Below are positions 1-11,196 of a stretch of DNA of 64,000 nt, in pieces. This DNA comes from Takashimella koratensis (Eukaryota > Basidiomycota > Tremellomycetes > Trichosporonales > Tetragoniomycetaceae). The number at the start of each line of letters is the position of its first letter. Position 1 is the first letter of the stretch. The DNA lies in contig BCKT01000002.1 in NCBI GenBank assembly GCA_003116875.1, positions 806,001-870,000 of the forward strand, given 5' to 3'. The position numbers and the translations under genes were made by a program. A model generated the notes under the pieces. It was not told the DNA's origin. It ran no database searches and saw only the letters and a list, made by a program, of their open reading frames with translations.

Positions 1-1951
1 GAGAGGAGCAGCCCGGTTGCACGTTCGACATATGCACTGTGATGTTGCGGCGCGTCACGGTTGAGTAGATTGATCAGCTCGTCGATTTGCTGTCGGCGAT
101 CTTGTAGGTCTGGGCTATCGGGGCTGGTATGAAAGTAGTCGATAGTGAGGACGACGGCCGCGGCAAGGGTGTTGATCATGACGCTCCTTTCGAGTGAGCA
201 GGGAACACTGGTGCCACCTACCAGAGCTTTTGAAACGTCGGGTTATGAGCGTAACGCCGCTCGTTAAGAATAGCAAGCGCAGCGTCAATGCAGACCGCTC
301 GCTCGGCAGAATGTTGTGGATGATGAAAGCTGCGTGCGAACAACGGGCGATGCAGGACGAGTCGCTTGTGTTGTACACATGTACGCCAAGCGAGGCGGGA
401 GAATGGGATATACGCGAGGTCAGAGCTATGGTGGAAGTTACGATCCAGCATGGCGAGTAATGCAGTGTCGGTGGTGGCTAGGGTGGAGCCGGTGTGGGTG
501 ATGTAGTCGTGGACAGTTTTGGCGCATTCCGACATGGCTGTGGTCAGCGAGGCTTTGGGGAGGCTCACCGAGGAGGTGCGAGACCATGGTAGGGTGGTCG
601 GGAGCGCGGACAATTGCGATTCCGCCTTCAACCACGTCGGTGAGGTTGAGAGGCATGGATGTGCCTGCGTACAGGAGACTGTTACGCTCTCGTGTGTTGG
701 CAGAAAGGCGTTCGGTAATAAGTAGACTAAGCCAGGCTCTGCGTCCAGATTCACGTAGAATAAACTCTTGGTCGTAGACTATATGAGGCTCGGCGGTCCC
801 ATGCAACTCGCACCGTGTTCCTGGAGGGTGGGAACAAATAGGCTCCTTACCTAGCCGATGCAGGTTCATAATTTGAACCAGGCGGATACCCACGGATGAC
901 AACGTTGCATGCAGAGCAGATTGGCTGGAGTCAGCTGAGAAGAGCCAAGCGCTTACCCGAAAGCGTTGATAGCTCCGCTGATGACGACGATGGTTTGGAC
1001 CGATGCTAACGCTGGGACGGATAAAAAGTCTGCTCGTAGCAGGCATTGGATGGCGGCTCGGCACCATGTACTCGGCAGAATTTGTATTTGGTCTGCCTGT
1101 TAGTTTGCATCGGGCCCTAACTCACCCTCTGTGAACCCAAGATCGAGCGCTTCCCTATCGTCCATGTAAAACAGACCGGTCTGTCGTCAGCTTGCTTCCA
1201 CCTCAACTCACATAGAGTACAGCCATGAGCAGTCCAGTTCCCGCCCAATCGACCTCTTCCTCGTCCCACATTCGATCGACCCAGGCCATGAACGAAGGGA
1301 CGTGATACGCGCAGTGATGCCACCATATCCACGTATGCGACCACGCAAGCACGGCCTCGACAATATCTCTGGGTGGGAGGAGGGCGCGTATTGCTGTGTA
1401 CGCGGTCGACGCCTCGTCCCCTGCCAGGAAGGAGGCAGTAAATTTGCCCGTTTGCAAAGCAGGTACAGGGCTCAGACCCATGGACATCCAGTCGAGGCTT
1501 TTCAGGAAAAAATCGAGGTTGTCTAAGTCAGCAAAGGCTGAGAAAGAGCTCACCTCCTTGACCTAGAGTCGATGCGGCCTCGGGCGTCGCTCGGTCCGAG
1601 ACGCCTTCGAGATCAGCGATTCGTGATCGTAATCGAGCGTTCTCAAGCATCAGGTCGTCCATGGTCATAGGCTGTGGTATGGGGTCGCTACGATAAGCGC
1701 AGGCTGGATTAGAAGCTTACTTGACTAAGCGACCCTTGACGTACACCGCTTCACGGCGGCACAGATGCCCTTGCCCTCGCAGCAAGCAGACATCGCACGG
1801 TATGGTCTATCTTTAGCGCAGACCATGTCTTTGACACACCTTGCTACAGCGCACCTTGCGCTTCTTGCAAGTGATGCAGCTGATATCAGTTGTGATGCAG
1901 ACGTAAGCCTCACCTCTGCGGAGCCCGCTGCGTAGACCTCACCGAGGCCAT
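1..1951 (-). CDS. Zn2Cys6 fungal transcription factor (3' end off the window)
   Basis: The product is a sequence-specific nuclear regulator by family; its target genes are unknown. The start at 1951 gives MASVRSTQRAPQS, and splicing the next introns gives a binuclear zinc cluster with Cys at 14, 17, 24, 30, 33 and 42 (C-x2-C-x6-C-x5-C-x2-C-x8-C). A 33-nt intron at 1807-1839 interrupts the cluster between the third and fourth Cys. A short leucine-containing helix follows, then stretches typical of the fungal_trans middle homology region, such as GIRLVQIMNLHRLG and RRAWLSLLITERLS. There are at least eight introns, several only 31-33 nt. The reading continues past base 1, so the C-terminus is missing. 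The gene is divergent from the PHAF1 gene with only 155 bp between starts. The family call is firm; the specific regulator cannot be named. Confidence 0.85.
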
Positions 1952-2106
1952 GTCAAAGCGAATGAGTGATGGACCAGACCATAGTTGCGATGTCCTTATC
2001 GCTAATGTCGGCTTGTCGGGTCGTTGGCTACAACTCGGCCGGAAAATAGAACCGAATTGCCACCGGCTTTTCTCTTCCACTTCATCGCTCATCAACCCAT
2101 GTCGAC
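1952..2106. promoter_or_regulatory. Very short bidirectional promoter
   Basis: Only 155 bp separate the start codons of the divergent Zn2Cys6 factor and the PHAF1-like gene. Both core promoters and both 5' leaders must lie in this interval or extend into the opposite gene. No clear TATA box is visible. Confidence 0.5.
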
Positions 2107-3254
2107 ATGGTCCCCATGGCACTCGACCCCGGTGAAGCCGTGGGACCCTTCGGTCTAGGTACGTAGCATCACAATCATCGCTTACTCTCAGGCGACTCAC
2201 TCTGGCAGGTGCTCGATTATCTGCGCACCAACAAGACAGACTACCCCAAGCTCGACATCTCCTGGGATCCTGATGTGAGTCACCTCTCCCACCTCGCTGA
2301 CGACAGAACGCCCCTCGGTCCGCCGTCACCATCCACCTAGCCGAGGTGACGCTTTTCTTCCCATCCCCTCTACAGCGACTCGGCCTCATCCGAGTCTCTC
2401 TCGCGTCATCCACACTCACCCTCACCTATCAATCCGACGTCCTCACGTCGCCGCGACTTCCTCTCACCCGAGCCAAAGTCGCGCGCGCCCTTGGGCCAAC
2501 GTACGCATCGTCCAGCGCGAGCACCAAGTTAGCGTATCCTGGGATAGCATTCGACTTTGCACCTGCGTCCAAAGAGAGAGAAGATGTCGTGGAGGCGATC
2601 ACCGTGACACCGAGAGAAGAGATTGAAGCGGACACCTACGTGATTACAGTGAGTCGAGGTGATGATAGCGCTGATAATAGCCCGGGCAAGGGGTCGAGGT
2701 GGATGGGATGAATTTTGAGATCGGGGTAGCGACGGAGCAAGATCTATTGTTAGATCTCGGTGCACCACTGCGCAAGTTTTACAAAGTGGATGACAGGCTG
2801 GCACGCATGTGGGGAGGTGACGAGACGGATGGATGTTTCTGGAACTACTTTGAGCTAGGTTTAGACTTCTTCATCGTCAACGGGGTCGTGCAAAAGATCA
2901 TTGCGCATTCCAACATTGTAAGAACACTATTGCATACGGTTGCTGATGACACAGCCTGGGACACCGTTGTTTCAGCAGTATGCTCGGTGCCCGTGGACGA
3001 TACCTGTCGGGTCGGGCGTGCTCGACATGACCTCTCCACTAGATTCATTCCGGTCCCACTTTGCGAGCGGGTCGAGCTATGATTCAAATGAGGGGGGCGC
3101 GCCTGACGCGATGGTGCTCGACCGAGCGGTCGACGGGGGATTAGACGGGGTGATAGGGGTGTCGCCCAGCCGGCTGACTGGGTTTGAGGGGCTGATCGTG
3201 GAGGAGGACCAGAAGAGCGGGGGGATCTGCTCCGTTCTCGTGTACAAGAAGTAA
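2107..3254 (+). CDS. PHAF1: PHAF1/UPF0183 family protein
   Basis: This is the fungal member of the UPF0183 family; the animal homologue PHAF1 acts at phagophore membranes in autophagy, and that role is only inferred here. Splicing from the ATG at 2107 gives ALDPGEAVGPFGLG, then DSLWQVLDYLRT, a typical family N-terminus. Further on come YPGIAFDF, LGAPLRKFYKVDD, FWNYFELGLDFF and KIIAHSNIPGTPLFQQYARC, which match conserved blocks of the family in order. There are four introns of about 31-40 nt. The protein is about 345 residues and ends with VYKK at 3254. There is no signal peptide or membrane segment. The upstream ATG at 2099 is out of frame. The family assignment is confident. Confidence 0.88.
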
Positions 3255-3386
3255 CCTGTTGTATGCATGGCGCGTATTACTAGATGCCACATTTAGAATT
3301 ACTACATGGCATACCTCCTTTGCTTTGTCCGTCTCGCGACATTAGGCTTGTTTCAAAACAAACTCACCGCTTCCCAACCATCCACC

Positions 3387-6343
3387 ATGCCCTCAAGAAA
3401 CTCGCGACGTACAACAGCAGCGAAGCCACCGTCTCCGACACCGCCCCCGGCGTCACAAGGGACGTCGAGCGCGTCGTCGAGCTCCCTTTCACCGGTCAAG
3501 TCGGCGCAATCGTTGGCCGACAGTGGACACGAAGACGGCGAAGACGGCGAGGACGGCGAAGATGGGGATGAAGAAGGAGGAACAGAAGTGAATGGTGAAG
3601 TGAGCCAGGATGGAGGGGATGATGATGATGGTGCAGAAGACGAAGATGAGGAGGATGAGGGAGAGGTAGAGGAAGCAGATGCGGAGGAAGGAGAGGTGGA
3701 GGATGGCGAGGCGGCGGATGATGAGGAGCATGATGAGGATGATGATGAAGAGGAACACGACGAGGACGAGGAGGATGATGAAGAGGAGGACGAAAAGGAT
3801 GATGACGAGGAGGAGGAGGAAGATGATGACGAAGATAAGGACGATGATGAGGAAAAGGATGAAGAAGAAGACGAGGAGGACGGCGCCGAGGACGAAGCAG
3901 ACGATGCCAAAGTCAAGGAGCCTGACGTATCTATCGAGATTGAAGACACGGCACCTCTCCCCGCTCCGCTAAACTTTATCTACCCTCCTGCCGTGACCGA
4001 CCTCAGCGCTGCACCTGAACGCGAGCGATTATTCAAATCTGCGCGATTCTTACCCTGCTTGATCGAGGGGTGTGACTGCTCTGGTCTCGAGCCGCCAGAG
4101 GGGAGTCATATCGTCGATATCGTGGAAGAGATTGAGGAGCGCGACCCGGAATGGCATACCGAGGAAGGGTTCTGGAAAGTCTGCGGCAGGTGTAAACATG
4201 GCTACGAAGGGGATGGGGGGCACGTGTACCCGGCCGACGTCAAGCCCGCAGAAGTGAAACGCCGCGTCAAAGTCGTTGGGAGGATTGAGGAGATTCTACA
4301 GGTGAGCAGACAGACTGCTCAAAACTAACATCAAGGATGAGGGCGAACTCACGTCGTTCCCAACACCTCATTCCGATTCGGTGCGGTCGCTGCTGAAGCA
4401 GCTGAACCCTTTCGTCCGGCCACCCTCAGGGAAGCGCCCCGCCCCGCCATTGCCCCTTCCCACCGACTTGACGGAATCGCCGTACACACCTGGCGCAGAC
4501 TCCCACCCCGATACGGACGGCGAGGATGAGCGACCACGCAAACGGAGTCGCCTCGACCAGGTCGACGGTGATGACGACGAGCACGACGACAGCCGGATCG
4601 AGGTTGAGAATGGAGAGGATCACGAAGAGGGCCAGCATGGCGGCAAGGGGGCCGGGAAGAAGCCGACCGGTGCGGGAGCCGGAAAGACGGCGGGCAAGAC
4701 CACCAAGCCCCGGACTCTGGTGCGAGGGACAAGAGGTGTTGTCGCTGTCGAGACGGACAAGGATGGGAACCAGCATCCAGTGGAAGACGAGGATGGAGAG
4801 GACGACACGCCGTTGGCACTGGCCCGCCGGCCCGAACTCGATGACCGCGAGCGACGGCGGCGGACAGAGATCAAGGAGAAGGAGAAGGAAAGGGAGGAAG
4901 AGGTCGTCCGACGACTCGCTCAGGGCGCCAACGTCGAGGATACAGAGGGTGGTCACCATGACGAGGTGCAATCGGTCGACGTGGATGTCTGGCATGGTGT
5001 GGAGTTGGTAAGTGAAGTGAATTGGGCAATGCTGATGACCAGCCCAAACTACCACTGCGTCCTGCGGCACTAGAACAGCAACGGTCCGAGATCATGCTAC
5101 CGGTGGTATCGTCTCGCAACCCGACCCCGATCGCGACGATCCTCCTCATAGGGTTAAAGAACCTCTTCCAGAAGCAGCTACCCAAAATGCCTCGAGAGTA
5201 CATTACCCGTCTCGTCTTGGACAAGAACCACATCAGTATGGCAATTGTCAAGCGAGGCTGGAAAGTCGTCGGTGGGATCTGTTACCGACCCTTCGAGTCG
5301 AGAGGGTTTGCAGAGATTGTCTTTTGCGCTATTGATAGTTCGGAGCAGGTCAAGGTGAGCTCCCGGTTGAGATGACAATGCTGAAACCCAGGGTTATGGT
5401 GGCCACTTGATGAATGCGCTCAAGGACCATGTGCGCGCTGCCCACCCGACGATCAATCATTTCCTTACCTACGCCGACAACTACGCTGTTGGCTATTTCA
5501 AAAAGCAAGGGTTCACAAAGGAGATCAGCTATCCACGGGATCGATGGGTCGGTTACATCAAGGATTATGAAGGCGGTACGATCATGCAGTGCACGATGTT
5601 GCCCAAAGTCCGATACGCCGAGGTCCACCAGATGCTCGCGGACCAGAAAGCGGTGAGTCGGTGCTCACTGATCTAGGGGCGTGTGGATTGCTAACGAATT
5701 GGGCGTAGGCAATCTTGGCGAAAATTCGGACAATCTCAAAGTCTCACATTGTCCGACCGGGGTTGCAGGTGTTTAAAGAGCGCAAGCCCGGGCAGTCGAT
5801 CAGTTTACCCAAGGAGGAGATCCCCGGTCTAGCCGAGAGCGGATGGAACCCTGACCTGGATGAATTGTGGGTACTCTTGCCAGCCGGTGCTGACCCTCGT
5901 AGTATCCGGCAGCCGAAGCGGAATCCGCACCATGCGCTGCTGCAGCAAGTCCTCAATGATATTCAGAATGACGCGTCGTCATGGCCATTTGTCAAACCCG
6001 TTGATGAGAACGTTGTCGCCGATTACTACAACGTGATCACGAACCCTATGGGTAAGTGGTCTGGACGAGGCCGGGGCTGGGCCGAGGCGTGGTTGAGGGC
6101 GCGGGGAATGTAAGAAGGAACAACGACTGATGACCCTCACTCTGATTTTCAGATCTATCAACAATGGAATTCAAACTTGACAACAACCACTACGAAGGGA
6201 TTGAAGATTTCGTTGCTGATGTTCGATTGATTGTGGAGAATTGCAAACAGTACAATGGGGACGATAACCAGTATACGAGTTTGTCAAAGAAGTTGGAGAA
6301 GGCGATGGAGAGGAGTCTTCGGAAGCGACAGACGGCTATCTAG
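3387..6343 (+). CDS. GCN5: GCN5 histone acetyltransferase with extended acidic N-terminus
   Basis: This is the catalytic subunit of SAGA/ADA-type coactivators, acetylating histone H3 tails in the nucleus. From the N-terminus the spliced protein has: a Ser/Pro-rich start; roughly 110 residues made almost only of Asp and Glu (about 3550-3905); a Cys-containing block ([16 protein letters not shown] then [10 protein letters not shown]) resembling the PCAF-N region; a second charged, disordered stretch from 4336; the GNAT domain ([20 protein letters not shown], holding the expected catalytic Glu and the acetyl-CoA loop); and a C-terminal bromodomain ([18 protein letters not shown], then [19 protein letters not shown]). 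Six exons give about 895 residues, roughly twice yeast Gcn5. An in-frame ATG at 3306 lies only 52 bp after the previous stop, so 3387 is preferred. The identity is firm; the exact start is less so. Confidence 0.93.
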
Positions 6344-6489
6344 GACGAAGGGAGAGAGGAGGCGAGAGAGGGTCAGTTGTTGTACATGCATGATGTCACG
6401 TTGTGTCTCAAAGTACCTTCTAGTTTGTGTGGGGTGCCCCTGCAAAATGGGTACTGTATGTGGCACTGTGCATTCGCCGATCATTGTCA

Positions 6490-6559
<70 letters not shown>

Positions 6560-7420
6560 TCACCATCCTTCCTTTGGTCTATCTGAACAATAAAGGAAGT
6601 AGTGCACCGCCTCCGGTCTGTCGCTCTCGTCTTCCTTCACGTTTCGGGATCAGACAGAACACGTTGGCCGGTCCGATCCGCCGCACCGAAGCACTAACCT
6701 CGACTCACAAGCGTGTCCTCACAGTCTACATAGTCCACACAGATATCTCAACGCTAACCGCCTCGCCTCGACTGTTACATCTTCCCCGCAGCCATCTCTT
6801 CCCTTCTCGCTCCTCTTCACTCACCTCACTCGGTTCCGTTTGTTGAGGGCGCGAAATGAATCCCCTCTTATTGTTTATTAGTCATTTGATGGATTGATTG
6901 TGTCTCTGATCGAGTGATTGATTGGAAGCGGGGCACGCCGGGGCGCACCCTCGTACACTGTTGTTCATCACACAACGGGACCAATCAAGTACCCGACCGA
7001 TGCCTGCTCGCGGCTTGTCCCTTGTTCACGAGTCTTCTGACCACCGCGCAAGTCATCATGCAGGTCACCCCCAACTCCACCCCCGGCGCCCGCAGTGGAT
7101 CGGGTCGGGTGACGCAACGGATCAGTGTCGGTCTGCGGTATGATATAAACACCGCTAGAGACTCCTTTCAAACTATAGGTCACCTCCTATGATACCCTCC
7201 CCTTCATACACTCGCCACTGCACACGATCAATGACCCCTCTTCCAAGCTCTCATCACTCGGCGTGATCATCTACTTGGTCTTTAACAACGATACCTTACG
7301 TCTCTTCCCCTCCTTCTCCTCCCTTCCCTCCTCTCTCTCTCACTTTTCACGCTTTGCTCGACCCACCATCATCCCCTTACATCTCACACCTACTCGCTGG
7401 CCGAGTAGCCGGCCCCGGCA
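6344..7420. other. Intergenic region between GCN5 and the small acidic gene
   Basis: It holds the GCN5 3' region, a long CA microsatellite (6489-6557), a TATAAA at 7144-7149 about 275 bp before the next start, and a C/T-rich promoter stretch at about 7300-7420. Short open frames here (for example from 7058) lack convincing splice sites and are not called. Confidence 0.6.
6489..6557. repeat. (CA)n microsatellite
   Basis: About 34 uninterrupted CA units lie about 150 bp downstream of the GCN5 stop codon, probably at or beyond the end of its 3' UTR. Three other open frames read through it as His-Thr or Cys-Val repeats; these are artefacts. Confidence 0.97.
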
Positions 7421-8229
7421 ATGTCCGGCAACCCGAGCAACCCGGACGTCTCCGAATCACCTACCGAGATCAACCAGCGCGTCATATGGCTAAGCAGTAT
7501 TGCCGGTGACAAGCTCGAGTCTGCCGCGGGACACGGCGGGTATTACGCTGCCCAGAGTCTGTAAGTGGAAAGTCAGAGTCAGGCGGAATTAGGCCCTGTG
7601 AAAGAAACCCTGGGTCGTGAGGAGTAAAGAGAGAGGTGAACGAGGTACAAGTTGACGTGAGGCGGTAGGAAAGAATGGGAAGATTGGTTTTACGACTTGT
7701 ACGTTGACGCCATGTGTCTATGGGTGAGTCTCACAATATCTCTCCAACGAAATCGTCTTTTGCTTACACGGATCAGGAAGACAGTGAGATCTGGGACCGG
7801 ACCGAAGTCGCCATTCTCGACGGTGAGCCAGGGAATTTTTCATTGGTTTGTGTTAAACATTATTGAGAAGGAATGTTTTCTCTACAGCCTGTGACGACAT
7901 ACTTGATCTAGATATCGACCATATGGATCATATCAAGTACATTGTCCGAATCCGCCACAGGTTGCGGCCAGGGTGGGAGTGGGATGACGTGAGTGTGGTA
8001 ACCGTTTTCCACCGTGATAACCACAGCTGGAGAGTTGAAGCGCTAACGTGCACACCAGTGGCCACCAGGGATTGATATAACCGGCATGGAAGTGGGTACA
8101 ATTCGACTGGCTTCATCGCCATTGCTGTTTAAGCTGACAACTATCGAATTAACGTCGCCACGAACGGTATTCACCCTCTAGGACAGCAGCGACGATGATT
8201 CTGACGGCGTGTTCGATATGGAGATATAG
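7421..8229 (+). CDS. Small acidic hypothetical protein
   Basis: I do not recognise this protein. Splicing from the ATG at 7421 (MSGNPSNPDVSESPTEINQR) through GT-AG introns at about 7561-7668, 7724-7780, 7825-7888, 7989-8058 and 8095-8180 gives about 140 residues ending at TAG 8227-8229. It is rich in Asp, Glu and Trp (KEWEDWFYDLYVDAMCLW, then RLRPGWEWDDWPPG) and ends in an acidic tail (DSSDDDSDGVFDMEI). There is no signal peptide, membrane segment or familiar motif. All five introns keep one frame, and the exons use common codons, which supports a real gene. It lies between GCN5 (same strand) and the convergent spartin-like gene. It may be lineage-specific; no function is proposed. Confidence 0.6.
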
Positions 8230-8357
8230 GTATGAATACATTACATCATCACCAAAGCTCGTTTGATCGATTCTATCTCACCACTCATATTCTGCCGGAA
8301 CCAGAAGATACGATCAACCACCCCCCACACTGGTGCACCTGCTACCTGTCCACTGCC

Positions 8358-10356
8358 CTACTTTCTCCCTACCTCCGCGACACCAACAACCAACGCTCCA
8401 TCTTCCGCCTTCTCCACATTCCCGTGTTCCGGATCATTCAATTTCTCCAGATCCTCTGCCTGCAACTGGACTTCTTCTCCACTCTTCAATCGAGTCTTGA
8501 CAAACCCTTTTGCCTGACTCATCAAGAGCCCCCGCCGACCGACACCGCGGATATCGATGTAGACGAGGGTGACGTTACGTACGGATCCGCCGAGGAGGGC
8601 GGTAGCGTGGCCTGCATCGGGGCCGTATTTGTGCCTACAGAAAGTCAATACACAATCGCATCACAATGAGCTCGTGTACCATGCATGTGTGTAGAGTCAT
8701 TACTGGGCCTAGGCTGGGTAGGGGTAGGGGTGAGGGTGGGATGGGCAGGGTTTGGACTTACCCGGCAGCAGTAGAGGCAGCGACGGTACCGGCGTTGATG
8801 AGGTCGGTTGCGGTGGCTTCGATACTGGTGAGCACGACCTCGGCAGCGAGTAGCGCGCGACGGAAGAACGGCCTCTTCTTGCTCTCTGCTCGCGCACTAA
8901 GCGGTGTCGAGACTCCACCCGAAGACGAAGTAGAGGTGTACGGAGGCGGAGACTCTTGCATCTCCTCCACAAGCATCGATTCTTCCTTGGTGGGGATGTC
9001 GACGTGCAGGCCGGTCGCGGCGGATGCCGAGTCGGTCGCGGGGAGCGAAGGGCGGCGGCCGGGGAGGGCGGAGCCGGATGAGGGCCGGGGAGGGAGAGGA
9101 GGGGCCTCGCCGGGTGCTAACGATCCGCGCCGGCTAGGTGGGTTGGACTCTTTGAACGCCTCTACAGCAGGCTCGACACCGTGCTTGTACCCCTTCTCAA
9201 TAACGCCTGCGATAGCCTAGAGGAGACTCAGCTCAATCTCCAAGACGAAAGTTTCGTGACCACCAACTTACGGTATTGATCAACCCCGTCGTCTTCTTTG
9301 TCACTCCCACTGTGCGCACCGTAGCATTATGCACACCCCTAATCCCAGCTTTGGCAGTTGGCGAAAACTCCATCGGCTTGGTGTAAGGCTGCGAAGTCTT
9401 GACGAACTTGTCCGTATTCTCTGCGATCGTCTTGGTCGACCACGACCTGAAGTTCAGGATATGTTTACTAATTGTATGAGCACCACGGAGCATCCAGTCG
9501 TTGAGTTCGTCTTCGGGGACTGTCTGAACTTTGACTGTACGGCCTGCGTAACCCTCGACGAGTTGGCCGAAATCGATCATGACGGGTCGATCACGGCTCT
9601 GTTCGGCGACTCGGCGATCTTCATCGACGTCGAAGGACTGGTCGATCTCACCGACGACTTGGCCGCTGTCGTCGACCAGGACAAGACGACCACGGAGATC
9701 GGTGTCGTCTGTGCGGCCGGAGCCAGTGCCAAGAGGAGGGACAGAGAGATCGGTGATCCCGGATTCCTCGGCGCCAAGGCACCCGTATTGACGGAGTAAG
9801 ACCTCAAAGCTGTCCAGGTCCTCCATATCCGCTGCGGTCGTAGGGGTCGGGAGAGTGACGAGGATCGACGCCCCGGGTAGGTTGGAGCTCTTGCACTCGT
9901 AGGTGATCCCGGCAGAGGAAGAGGGTCGGACCGAGACCCGCTCGGTAGGGATGAGAGGGAGTTCAAAGGAAGAGACGCGTAGGACGAGCCAGAAGTCGTG
10001 TGTAGGTACAGGAGGGTCGGAGGGGGAGGGAGCGAACGGGTTGGCGGTTTGTTTCCCGATCTCAGCTGGGATGGGTAAGGAGACGCACTCGAGTCTGCGG
10101 GGCCAGGTAGGAGTTGGTTGTGAAGGTTGAGAAAGGCAGTGAGAGGGACGTTGGGAAGGGTCATTGGTTGTCAGTTTGTGTTCAGACTTGATAGAACCAA
10201 AGCTGCTCACTGCATCTCCCCTCGAGCAAGAGTCATGTGCTGCTCATCGTAGATCTGATTAACCACCGCATGCTGAATCGTGAGTAAGAGGTACCCGCTG
10301 GCCTCTGTAGAGGGGGACATGGTGCCCGAAGCGCTGCTGGGGGTCGGTATCGACAT
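8358..10356 (-). CDS. Senescence/spartin-domain protein
   Basis: The protein belongs to the family with a C-terminal senescence/spartin-associated domain, whose animal member spartin acts at lipid droplets and endosomes; that role is inferred here. Spliced exons give an N-terminal beta-rich part (LLTIQHAVVNQIYDEQHMT, then LECVSLPIPAEIG), a middle with MEDLDSFEVLLRQYGCL, and the senescence region: SKHILNFRSWSTKTIAENTD, then TKKTTGLINTAIAGVIEKGY, later GHKYGPDAGHATALLGGSVR and VYIDIRGVGRRGLL. A Pro/Ser/Glu-rich insert of about 90 residues splits the domain. The protein is about 565 residues with three introns. The start at 10356 follows the reading that joins best; an in-frame ATG at 10557 would add 67 low-complexity residues, so the start is uncertain. 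Confidence 0.8.
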
Positions 10357-11196
10357 GATTGGGATGAGTCTGGGATGGGCCTTGCTTCGGGTGCTGGTTG
10401 AGTCTGAGTTGAAGATACGTCGACGTGAGAGTTGAATGAGGACAGTGGGTTTGGTGTTTGGGTTGAGTTTGGGTCTTGGCTCGGGCTTTGACTTGAGCGT
10501 GTGGGTGAGGCGGTGAAGTCGTGGCAAGTCTGGCCAGCGAAGAAGGGGTATGGACAAGTGGACGGGTGGAACGTAGGCCCGGTCGTGAAAGAAGTGGGGA
10601 GGGAGTGGGAAATGGTGCGGTGAAGAGTGTTGGCAAGGTCAAGTACAGTTTGGACTTTGTAGTAACGGTGCAACTGCGGAGTCGGCCGGTGGATCACTCA
10701 CTGGTCGTGATCATCCACCGTTGTACGGTACATCAACTACGGCGAATTTCATAGGCTCACGGCCCACGTTTCAACCGCATGATGTCATTACGCTACGCTG
10801 CTATCACCGATCGTTCTCTTAGTCGCAGACTAAAGACCACGCTCGCCGCAGCTTGCTTATCACGGGGTACAGTACAGTTCGAGCACTTTTATACAAGGAT
10901 GATACCTGCAAGTTTACTGTGCGCCGCTGTGCGACGGGGACGACAGTGCATTAATAGCGCTCGTCTATGAGATTTGCGCTTGAAATTGTTGAGAATAGGA
11001 AATACGAAAATCTCTTCGGTCCCCCCTGGTCGTAGCTACCTCTTGGTTTCTACAGGTGACCCTCGTCTTCGGGCCCTCTTCACCAACTCTGATCCCCCTG
11101 TCTCCTTCATACTGGACTCACAGCCCTCACTTTATCTCTCCCCCTTACCATTCGCACGGGGTATCACTTACCACTTCCCACTCTCCACTCCTACAC
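10357..11196. other. Intergenic region upstream of the senescence-domain gene
   Basis: About 840 bp between two minus-strand genes. It should hold the promoter of the senescence-domain gene and the 3' region of the ALE1-type gene. No coding or RNA feature is supported. Confidence 0.5.

Noticed and set aside
3306..3386. Upstream in-frame ATG of GCN5
   Set aside because: It lies 52 bp after the PHAF1 stop and would add a hydrophobic segment atypical of GCN5; 3387 fits better.
3353..3949. 198-codon minus-strand frame made mostly of Ser
   Set aside because: It is the antisense of the GCN5 Asp/Glu tract; codon periodicity explains it.
6284..6846. Frames rich in His-Thr or Cys-Val around 6500
   Set aside because: They are translations of a CA microsatellite.
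7058..7192. Short frame MQVTPNSTPGARSGSGRVTQ before the small acidic gene
   Set aside because: It overlaps a TATAAA-containing promoter stretch, and no consensus donor links it to a later exon.
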